A DNA stretch of 11,099 nucleotides, from the NCBI GenBank assembly GCA_015487255.1, contig WFQA01000095.1, forward strand, positions 1 to 11,099, given 5' to 3'. The notes under the pieces were generated by a model. That model was not told the DNA's origin. It did no database searches and saw only the letters and a program-made list of their open reading frames with translations. This stretch comes from Paracoccaceae bacterium (lineage in GTDB: Bacteria > Pseudomonadota > Alphaproteobacteria > Rhodobacterales > Rhodobacteraceae). Below, piece after piece: positions 6,634 to 11,099 of this stretch. The translations under genes were made by a program, and so were the position numbers. Within the stretch, counting starts at the first letter, position 1. Every line of letters starts with the position of its first letter.

Positions 6634-6884
6634 GGGCTGCACATGGGCTTCTCAGGCCAGCAGAGCGGCTTTAGGCAATTGTTTTCACATGCAATTTATT
6701 GAATTTTGCAATGCGTGAGCACATGGCCAGGCGGATGCAGCGCGTCTGGTGGTGCACTGTTTTACCGTATCGCACCCGCGCTGCCGGGCAGCATCTTCAC
6801 TTGTGGATATCTGGCAAATATCGGGCCAGGCATATTGCACCGCAGCATTCCCGCCCCCACATATATCGGGAAAGGAGAATTCCT
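6634..6884. other. Intergenic stretch upstream of the DUF308 gene
   Basis: With 6511-6633 this forms a 374-nt gap between divergent genes. It has an AT-rich patch around 6675-6712 (CAATTGTTTTCACATGCAA and onward), the likely place for the DUF308 promoter, but I cannot pick a convincing -35/-10 pair. The ribosome binding site of the DUF308 gene, AAAGGAG (6871-6877), closes it. I see no gene here. Confidence 0.4.
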
Positions 6885-7454
6885 ATGAACACACATTCAA
6901 ATCTTACCGTTTCGCTTTCGGGCTTTGATGGAGCCGCCCTCAAAAAATTCCGCAAATTCAGCCTGTTTATTGGTGGGTTCTTTTTATTGCTCGGATTGCT
7001 GGGCATTATCCTGCCCAGTGTGCTTTCGCTTGTTGCCAGCGCCTTCCTTGGCTGGATGCTGCTTACGGGTGGTTTTCTGAGCCTCTATTTTGCCTTCCTG
7101 GCCAAATGGCGCTCGGCATGGGCTTGGGTGAAGGCGATTCTACTGACCTTCACCGGCAGCCTGATCCTGTTTAATCCCGTGGCGGGCATTTTAGCGGTAG
7201 CGCTGCTGATCACACTATATTTGCTGATGGATGCCGTGGGCAATTTCACGCTCGCGCAAGCTCTCTACCCGCATAAGGGCTGGGGGTGGATGGCCGCCAA
7301 TGGGGTGCTCTCGCTCGGGCTTGCCCTGATCATGGTTTTTGCCCTGCCTGTGGCAACAGTGGTGCTGGTCGGGCTTTATCTTGGCATCAGCCTGTTATTT
7401 GACGGCATCGCCCTGATCATGCTCGGGTTGGCATCCAGGCATATCGAAGGGTAA
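6885..7454 (+). CDS. HdeD/DUF308 family integral membrane protein
   Basis: A 189-residue inner-membrane protein with about six hydrophobic segments (roughly residues 25-45, 48-70, 82-98, 101-119, 132-152 and 155-178). These are arranged as repeated two-helix units, as in the HdeD/DUF308 family. Internal features include GGFFLLLGLLGIILP in the first unit, the motif LFNPVAGILAVALLI in the middle and LYLGISLLFDGIALIMLGL in the last. HdeD of E. coli is linked to acid resistance at high cell density, but the molecular function of the family is not established. The ATG at 6885 has AAAGGAG 7 bases upstream and the open frame further left has no such support. It is divergent from phosphatase copy 1 and convergent with copy 2; a stem-loop with a T run at 7500-7557 ends its transcript. 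Confidence 0.9.
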   Translation: MNTHSNLTVSLSGFDGAALKKFRKFSLFIGGFFLLLGLLGIILPSVLSLVASAFLGWMLLTGGFLSLYFAFLAKWRSAWAWVKAILLTFTGSLILFNPVAGILAVALLITLYLLMDAVGNFTLAQALYPHKGWGWMAANGVLSLGLALIMVFALPVATVVLVGLYLGISLLFDGIALIMLGLASRHIEG

Positions 7455-7499
7455 CAATCGGAACCCATCCATGCCCGCCACGGGCACAGGAGCCAAAGC

Positions 7500-7557
7500 G
7501 CGGCGCGAACGGAACGCTGCAAAACAGAGCAGTGTTTGCGCGCCGCAACCGTCTTTT
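7500..7557 (+). terminator. Terminator after the DUF308 gene
   Basis: Outer stem GCGGCGCG (7500-7507) / CGCGCCGC (7539-7546), inner stem AACGCTGC (7513-7520) / GCAGTGTT (7529-7536) with one G-U pair, then TCTTTTATT with four T at 7554-7557. It lies 46 bases after the DUF308 stop and just before the convergent phosphatase stop at 7573. Confidence 0.6.
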
Positions 7558-7572
7558 ATTGCAGGCATTATT

Positions 7573-8325
7573 TTACCCCGCGCCCGGCAGGCATGGCATC
7601 CGCCCTGTCGGAACCAGTAGTTCCTGCAAATCATCCTCCAGCACAAGGCAGGAAAGCTTGCGGCCAAACACCGCCCCGGTATCCACCGCAATGCGGTTGC
7701 CGTGGTTCTCCACCTCACGCACCGGCGTGTGGCCATGCACCACCACTGCACCAAAATCACCCCTGAAACTCAGAAACGGTTTGCGGATCCACATCAGGTC
7801 ATATTCCGTTTGCTCATCCAGCGCGCGAGCCGGGTCCACCCCGGCATGGGCAAAGAAATAGCCGCCAATATGGATCGAGCGCTCGCAACTCTCGATCCAA
7901 TCCAGATGCGCTTGCGGCAGGGCCTCGGCATAGGTGCCCCGCATCGTTTCAGCCTTTTCAGGCGTGGCCCCGCGCACCCCATAGCTTTCAAGCGTAATCT
8001 CTCCGCCCATCACCGGATCAAGCCAGTGGTATTGGCAGCCATGCATGCCCAGCGGCTCTTGCAAAAACAGCTTTGAGTAGCTGTCATGGTTGCCATAAAG
8101 AAAGCGCGCCGGCAGGGCGGGGGTGTTGGCCGCCATCAGGTTTTCCAGCACGCCACGGCAATCCGGCCCGCGATCCATATAATCCCCGAGGTAAATCACC
8201 AAAGGCTTGTCATGGGGGCGCAGCGCAAGGTCTGCCGCTATCCGCGCCTGCATTTCTTCCAGCTCGGCCAAACAGCCGTGGATATCACCAATCGCATAAA
8301 TCCTGTAACCGCCGGTCTTGCTCAT
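7573..8325 (-). CDS. Metallophosphoesterase, PP1-like Ser/Thr phosphatase family (copy 2)
   Basis: A 250-residue paralogue of the protein at 5743-6510, in the same orientation. All metal-site motifs are kept: GDIHG (14-16), GDYMDRG (48-53), GNHD (78-81), AHAGVDPAR and VVHGHTP. The stretch between GNHD and the next conserved His is strongly changed (for example GNHDSYSKLFLQEP against GNHDRFVTLFLQDP), which suggests a different substrate or partner surface. The start at 8323-8325 has GGAGG at 8331-8335, five bases away, a site shared with copy 1. An ATG 12 bases further upstream (8335-8337) overlaps this ribosome binding site and is unlikely. The rpsU terminator hairpin ends only about 6 bases before the ribosome binding site, so transcription may depend on read-through from rpsU or on a weak promoter in 8370-8452. 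Confidence 0.9.
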   Translation of the reverse strand: MSKTGGYRIYAIGDIHGCLAELEEMQARIAADLALRPHDKPLVIYLGDYMDRGPDCRGVLENLMAANTPALPARFLYGNHDSYSKLFLQEPLGMHGCQYHWLDPVMGGEITLESYGVRGATPEKAETMRGTYAEALPQAHLDWIESCERSIHIGGYFFAHAGVDPARALDEQTEYDLMWIRKPFLSFRGDFGAVVVHGHTPVREVENHGNRIAVDTGAVFGRKLSCLVLEDDLQELLVPTGRMPCLPGAG

Positions 8326-8337
8326 CGCAGCCTCCAT

Positions 8338-8369
8338 AAAATAACCCCCGCAGTTGCCTCCGGGGGTTA
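8338..8369 (-). terminator. Rho-independent terminator of rpsU
   Basis: Minus strand: TAACCCCCG (8369-8361), 10-nt loop, CGGGGGTTA (8350-8342), then TTTT (8341-8338). The 9-bp stem is perfect and GC-rich at its top. It lies about 84 bases after the rpsU stop and directly in front of the phosphatase copy 2 ribosome binding site. Confidence 0.7.
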
Positions 8370-8415
8370 ATAACTACTTAACAGTTCAACTCCAGTTTCT
8401 TTCGCGCAATTTATT

Positions 8416-8439
8416 CCCAAAACCGGTCCCGCTTTTGGG
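8416..8439 (-). other. Stem-loop in the rpsU 3' untranslated region
   Basis: CCCAAAA (8416-8422) and TTTTGGG (8433-8439) form a 7-bp stem around a 10-nt loop, 13 bases after the rpsU stop codon. No T run follows. It may stabilise the rpsU mRNA or be a short interspersed motif. Confidence 0.35.
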
Positions 8440-8452
8440 GTCGCGCTAAAGC

Positions 8453-8659
8453 TCAGAGCATCCCCTCACGCTGCAATTTCTTGCGTGCGAGTTTACGGGC
8501 GCGCCGAATCGCTTCAGCCTTTTCACGGGCTTTGCGGATGGAGGGCTTCTCGAAATGTTGCTTGAGCTTCATTTCACGAAAAACGCCTTCACGTTGGAGC
8601 TTTTTCTTCAGGGCACGAAGCGCCTGATCGACATTGTTGTCACGAACCATTACCTGCAT
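8453..8659 (-). CDS. rpsU: 30S ribosomal protein S21
   Basis: A 68-residue, very basic protein matching ribosomal S21: [22 protein letters not shown] at the N terminus, then [17 protein letters not shown], and a C-terminal Arg/Lys/Ala-rich helix with [16 protein letters not shown]. Length and order agree with alphaproteobacterial S21, a small-subunit protein near the anti-Shine-Dalgarno end of 16S rRNA. The ribosome binding site AAAGGTGG is about 10 bases before the ATG at 8657-8659. A start at the second Met would be too short at the conserved N terminus. It has a good promoter candidate at 8710-8738 and a strong terminator at 8338-8369. It is divergent from COQ9. Confidence 0.97.
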   Translation of the reverse strand: MQVMVRDNNVDQALRALKKKLQREGVFREMKLKQHFEKPSIRKAREKAEAIRRARKLARKKLQREGML

Positions 8660-8687
8660 GGTGTAGTCACCACCTTTCTAATCAGTG

Positions 8688-8717
8688 TTGCATAAGTGCA
8701 GGAGTGCGCTCTATACC
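8688..8717 (+). promoter_or_regulatory. Candidate COQ9 promoter
   Basis: TTGCAT (8688-8693), 18-bp spacer, TATACC (8712-8717). The expected start near 8724 gives a leader of about 25 bases. Its -10 box overlaps that of the rpsU promoter on the other strand. Confidence 0.35.
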
Positions 8718-8738
8718 AAGGGGGCAGCAACTTGTCTA
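8710..8738 (-). promoter_or_regulatory. Candidate rpsU promoter
   Basis: Minus strand TAGACA (8738-8733), 17-bp spacer, TATAGA (8715-8710). This is a near-consensus sigma-70 type arrangement; the expected start near 8703 gives a leader of about 44 bases. Confidence 0.55.
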
Positions 8739-8748
8739 GGGTATCACC

Positions 8749-9447
8749 ATGGCCAAACGCAAATCCGAGGAAGACCATCTGGCAAAAGCAAAGCGCGCGA
8801 TTATCACCGCCGCCCTGCCCCATGTGCAGTTTGACGGCTGGTCGGAAACCACGCTGAAAGCGGCGATTGTCGATTCGGGTGTGGATGCAGGGCTGGCCAA
8901 GCTTGCCTTTCCGCGCGGCGCGGTTGATCTGGCGCTGGGCTATCACTTTCAGGGGGATGCCGATATGCGCGCCGCGATGGCCGCGCTTGATCTTGATGCG
9001 ATGCGCTATTCAGCCCGGGTTGCCAGGGCGATCTCCATCCGGCTTGATCTGGCTGATAAAGAGGCCGTGCGCCGCGCCATGGCATTTTTTGCCCTGCCGA
9101 TACATGCGGCTGATGGTGCCCGGGCGCTCTGGCACACAGCAGATGCGATCTGGGAAAGCCTCGGCGATACCTCGCGCGATTATAACTGGTATACCAAGCG
9201 CATGACCCTCAGCGCGGTATATTCCGCCTGTGTGCTGTTTTGGCTGGGTGATAAAAGCGAGGAAGGGGCGGAGACCGAAGCCTTCATCAACCGCCGCATC
9301 GCTGATGTGATGCGCTTTGAGAAAACCAAGGCGAAGTTCCGCGAAAGCCCGTTTGGCCAGAGCCTTTCACGCAACCTTGGCGGCTTTCTGGACGGAATCA
9401 AAGCCCCCATCGCCCCGGATGATCTGCCTGGTAAGGTTAATAAATAA
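8749..9447 (+). CDS. COQ9 family protein (ubiquinone biosynthesis accessory factor)
   Basis: A 232-residue protein of the COQ9 family, which has a TetR-like helical fold, binds lipids and in eukaryotes helps Coq7 hydroxylate the quinone precursor. Recognisable blocks are the N-terminal helix-turn-helix-like part (IITAALPHVQFDGWSETTLKAA), GLAKLAFPRGAVDLALGYHF, the DLADKEAVRRAMAFFALP helix and the conserved WHTADAIWESLGDTSRDYNWYTKR, with the family's Trp/Asp/Tyr cluster, followed by LSAVYSACVLFWLGD. The tail ends with FRESPFGQSLSRNLGGFL. The ATG at 8749 has AGGG 7 bases upstream. The gene is divergent from rpsU and is the last intact host gene before the prophage remnant. The bacterial role is inferred from the family. 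Confidence 0.93.
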   Translation: MAKRKSEEDHLAKAKRAIITAALPHVQFDGWSETTLKAAIVDSGVDAGLAKLAFPRGAVDLALGYHFQGDADMRAAMAALDLDAMRYSARVARAISIRLDLADKEAVRRAMAFFALPIHAADGARALWHTADAIWESLGDTSRDYNWYTKRMTLSAVYSACVLFWLGDKSEEGAETEAFINRRIADVMRFEKTKAKFRESPFGQSLSRNLGGFLDGIKAPIAPDDLPGKVNK

Positions 9448-9545
9448 ATCTGTATCCCCCATGCTATCGGCAGTTTGAATATACACGCTACGGCCCACCA
9501 CCCTGCCGAGCCCTAGGCTAGGCACGCGCCCGGTGAGGGGGGCGA

Positions 9546-9564
9546 ACAGGGGCGCAGCCCCTGT
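9546..9564. other. Perfect 8-bp hairpin at the prophage/host gap
   Basis: ACAGGGGC (9546-9553), loop GCA, GCCCCTGT (9557-9564). It lies in the 153-nt gap between COQ9 and the chimeric methylase gene, a gap that also has the tract CCCTAGGCTAGGC near 9512-9524. On the minus strand it follows the methylase stop by about 40 bases. No T run is seen. It could mark the end of the phage transcript. I could not identify the prophage end here. Confidence 0.45.
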
Positions 9565-9600
9565 AGCGATCGGTTGGAATCTGGAGCAAACATTAGCTGT

Positions 9601-10086
9601 TCAATTTGATATGATAACTTCCCCCACCTTTTTGGCTGATTTGGCAGCGATTGTGTAGGCGGTTTTAACCGCCTCTATATCGAATCTCTGAAAGGTCTCA
9701 CGCACCTCTGGGCGGTCGTTAAGAGACATTATGAAGCGGCCTGAGATCGTGCTGAGAACAACCGCCAGCAACGCAAAATCAGCGCGGCTGAACAGGTCTT
9801 TTCCGTAGTCATTCTCGTTGCCCCAATAGGGCGGGTCCAGATAGAAGAGCGTGCCCGGCCGGTCATATCGCCGGATCACATCCGCATATGGGAGGCACTC
9901 GATATGTGCGCCCGCGACAAGGCTGTAATTCTGGATACTATTTTTGCGCTTCTCCACCATAATAGGCTGCATCAATCCCAGCGCTTCAATGTTGTTTTTC
10001 AGCCCCTCGACCTTTTCCAGATCAAGCTCCCGAAGGCGGCTCTTTACCTGTATATCGGCAATAGAAATTTTGACCACTTCATCCAT
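9601..10086 (-). CDS. Chimera: ParB N-terminal domain joined to the C-terminal half of a D12-class DNA adenine methylase
   Basis: A 161-residue open frame made of two unrelated parts. Residues 1-61 (MDEVVKISIADIQVKSRLRE to SLVAGAH) are the start of a ParB/sulfiredoxin-type domain, cut at the GAH box where ParB proteins continue with HR and a helix. Residues 62-161 (IECLPYADVIRRYDRPGTLF onward) are the back of a D12-class adenine methylase with the catalytic DPPY box (84-87), FIMSLNDRPEVRETF and the ending VGEVIIS. The front of the methylase, with its FxG S-adenosylmethionine binding motif, is missing, so activity is unlikely. The start at 10084-10086 has GAAGG about 9 bases upstream and matches the ParB-N opening; the extended frame from 10218 would read through ner. 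The junction lies at about 9901-9906. Best reading: an in-frame deletion scar within a Mu-like prophage. Confidence 0.8.
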   Translation of the reverse strand: MDEVVKISIADIQVKSRLRELDLEKVEGLKNNIEALGLMQPIMVEKRKNSIQNYSLVAGAHIECLPYADVIRRYDRPGTLFYLDPPYWGNENDYGKDLFSRADFALLAVVLSTISGRFIMSLNDRPEVRETFQRFDIEAVKTAYTIAAKSAKKVGEVIISN

Positions 10087-10144
10087 ATTCAAGCCGCCTT
10101 CGTTTTTTGATATTTGCCAACCACGCGCGGCGCGGTATAAGAGG

Positions 10145-10384
10145 TCATGGGTTGAGGCTTGAGACGCACACCCCGGGCACCATAACGGCGCGGCCAATCT
10201 CCGCTGGATGAAGACCAAGGATCGAAGAAATCACATCTTCACCTTTTTCCAACGGGAAGCGGATCGTGCTAGAAATAGTCGCGGGAGGAAGGCCATACTC
10301 GGCCTCGATCTCGGTAAAGGTCGCGTACCCCTTGCTCTCAAGGTGGTAGCGGATTTTCCCTCGGCTCCAGTTATCTGCGCCCAT
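10145..10384 (-). CDS. Ner/Nlp-like helix-turn-helix regulator, frameshifted near its C terminus
   Basis: A 79-residue protein of the Ner (Nlp/SfsB) family, small DNA-binding regulators that shut down early transcription in Mu-like phages. It opens MGADNWSRGKIRYHLESKGY, then a helix-turn-helix (EIEAEYGLPPATISSTIRFP) and GEDVISSILGLHPAEI. Family members continue with a WPxRY box; here the frame reads GRAVMVPGV to a stop at 10145-10147. One extra base after 10197 restores WPRRYGARGVRLKPQP and a protein ending at 10089, two bases from the start of the next gene. So a single-base loss (or a sequencing error) has replaced the tail. The helix-turn-helix is intact and may still bind DNA. The ATG at 10382-10384 has GGGAG 7 bases upstream. 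Confidence 0.8.
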   Translation of the reverse strand: MGADNWSRGKIRYHLESKGYATFTEIEAEYGLPPATISSTIRFPLEKGEDVISSILGLHPAEIGRAVMVPGVCVSSLNP

Positions 10385-10413
10385 GTCGCGTCTCCCGTTT
10401 TTCCTGTTTCGCG

Positions 10414-10438
10414 CCGGTCCTGCAAGACCGGTTTATTT
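10414..10438 (+). terminator. Hairpin with T-rich tail between ner and the repressor
   Basis: CCGGTC (10414-10419), 6-nt loop, GACCGG (10426-10431), then TTTATTT. On the plus strand it is a fair terminator that would block rightward transcripts from entering the repressor gene. On the minus strand the same hairpin sits in the ner leader, about 30 bases before the ATG. Confidence 0.45.
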
Positions 10439-10474
10439 TAACGCTTTCGTATCTGATATGAGAGAGCGCACAGA

Positions 10475-10504
10475 ACAATAATTCATCAATCAATGTATTA
10501 TTGT
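10475..10504. promoter_or_regulatory. Candidate operator between divergent ner and repressor genes
   Basis: ACAATAAT (10475-10482) and ATTATTGT (10497-10504) are a perfect 8-bp inverted repeat with a 14-nt centre (TCATCAATCAATGT). They lie in the AT-rich 198-nt region (10385-10582) that must hold the promoters of both regulators. A binding site for Ner or the repressor is likely by position. I could not choose a clear -35/-10 pair on either strand. Confidence 0.4.
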
Positions 10505-10582
10505 GTTGTTGTCGTAAGATTGGGAAAATAGTGCAATATTTCAATTTTACAAACGGAATCATAATGTTACCGGACGGCGGCA

Positions 10583-11099
10583 ATGAATAATCCAAAAAGT
10601 GACAAATTGCCGTCGTTCCGAGACGATCTTTCTCGTCGGTTGCGGGTTTTGGAGCAACAGTTCAATAATCGCACGGAGGCCGCTAAAGCCGCTGGCGTGG
10701 TCACACGAACCTATCAGACATGGATGGGTGGATGGTCGTTCTGTGCCCTCCATTGAGGCCATGGCACATCTAGCCCAAGCCACCAACACCCCGCTGGACT
10801 GGATCGCCTTCGGCATCAACGCCGATCTGCCCAGATCAGACACCTTCGCCGCAGGCGTCGAGCCACCCGATAATTACGACTGGATGAAGAATATCCTTGA
10901 TTTATTGGGGGATGTGTATCGTTTCGCCGAGCATAACCCGCCACCAGACAGCCTCTACCACAAAGCCGCCGACATTATATAAAGAGATCATCAAGTGGGA
11001 AGACTCCGAGGATCGCGCCCGCGCCATCACCATGGCCATCGGCATTCTGGCACCGACCATCAAGCCACCGGAACCCGAGCCTGAAACAACAGAAGACAA
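10583..11099 (+). pseudogene. Mu-like phage repressor (helix-turn-helix), two frameshifts, runs off the window
   Basis: From ATG 10583 the frame gives 57 residues and stops at 10754-10756. The opening carries a helix-turn-helix: FRDDLSRRLRVLEQQF, RTEAAKAAGVVTRTYQTW. At 10720-10727 ATGG is doubled; removing one copy joins YQTW to VDGRSVPSIEAMAHLAQATN in a second frame, restoring the usual WxxGRSxPS helix-turn-helix ending. That frame continues through PLDWIAFGINADLP and NYDWMKNILDLLGDVYRFAE to a TAA at 10980-10982. Dropping one T of GACATTATAT gives DIYKEIIKWEDSEDRARAIT in a third frame, open to the window edge with a Pro/Glu-rich tail. Each switch keeps the protein sensible, so this is one broken gene. 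The ribosome binding site is poor (GGACGG). Divergent from ner, it fits the Mu c repressor position; the repressor role is inferred. Confidence 0.75.

Larger units (their letters stand above)
9601..11099. mobile_element. Remnant of a Mu-like transposable prophage (control region)
   Basis: A Ner-like regulator and a divergent helix-turn-helix repressor flank an AT-rich control region, the arrangement at the left end of Mu-like phages. A ParB-N gene next in line also fits alphaproteobacterial Mu-like phages as I know them. No transposase A/B, head, tail or lysis genes are present; instead the ParB-N gene is fused to a methylase fragment. Three frame-disrupting changes and one domain-destroying junction show decay. 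The right boundary lies beyond the window; the left boundary is somewhere in 9448-9600. The Mu-like label rests on ner plus gene order, not on a transposase. Confidence 0.6.

Noticed and set aside
6699..6884. N-terminal extension of the DUF308 protein back to 6699
   Set aside because: The extra residues look like translated non-coding DNA, and the ATG at 6885 has a strong AAAGGAG.
5743..8325. Phosphatase-DUF308-phosphatase as a new multi-gene system
   Set aside because: The three genes are not in one operon: the middle gene is on the opposite strand with its own terminator, and the phosphatases have separate upstream signals. Duplication around a bystander gene is simpler.
10087..10218. Reading the chimeric methylase gene as one protein starting at 10218
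   Set aside because: The extra 44 residues overlap ner in another frame; the ParB-N opening MDEVVKISIADIQ and a ribosome binding site define the start at 10086.
9601..10384. A toxin-antitoxin or defence module made of the Ner-like protein and the ParB/methylase chimera
   Set aside because: The regulator belongs to the phage Ner family, its own frame is damaged, the partner lacks the cofactor-binding half, and a divergent phage-type repressor stands next to them. Prophage decay explains all of it.
1..11099. CRISPR arrays, tRNA or rRNA genes, complete insertion sequences
   Set aside because: No regularly spaced repeats, cloverleaf-like segments, rRNA stretches or transposase genes were seen on either strand.

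Overview
The window looks like chromosome of an alphaproteobacterium, most likely of the Rhodobacteraceae/Roseobacter type. The grounds are GC-rich coding sequence and a typical gene set: a DmdC-like acyl-CoA dehydrogenase, the tiny aa3-type cytochrome oxidase subunit IV, a COQ9 protein next to rpsU, and YqgE next to a stand-alone DsbD N-domain protein. This assignment comes from recognising protein families, not from a marker gene search.

Layout. Positions 1-5540 hold ordinary housekeeping and metabolic genes: a periplasmic DsbD-type domain protein (-), YqgE/AlgH (+), a YCII-domain protein (+), the pair DmdC-like acyl-CoA dehydrogenase + MBL-fold hydrolase (+, 7-nt gap), then a 44-residue cytochrome oxidase subunit IV and a lipoprotein (+). 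That lipoprotein carries a His...Cys arrangement resembling permuted NlpC/P60 (papain-like) enzymes. Positions 5743-8325 hold two paralogous metallophosphoesterases (both -) flanking an HdeD/DUF308 membrane protein (+). The paralogues are about 86 % identical at both ends but only about 55 % identical in the middle (counted by eye). Positions 8453-9447 hold rpsU (-) and a COQ9 gene (+), divergent from one 89-nt intergenic region with good promoter candidates on both strands.

Positions 9601-11099 are accessory: the control region of a decayed Mu-like (transposable) prophage. A Ner-like regulator (-) and a divergent helix-turn-helix repressor (+) flank an AT-rich intergenic region with an inverted repeat. 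Both genes are frameshifted: ner by one missing base near its 3' end, the repressor by a 4-bp tandem duplication and a later 1-bp shift. Downstream of ner, one open frame joins the front of a ParB-N domain protein to the back half of a D12-class DNA adenine methylase. This is best read as the scar of a large internal deletion that removed the transposition and virion genes. The repressor runs off the right edge.

I see no CRISPR array, tRNA, rRNA or complete insertion sequence. The main points for a second look are the collapsed prophage and its chimeric gene, the mosaic divergence of the two phosphatases and the terminator-like hairpins just upstream of their ribosome binding sites, the putative permuted papain-like lipoprotein, and a possible leaderless yqgE transcript.
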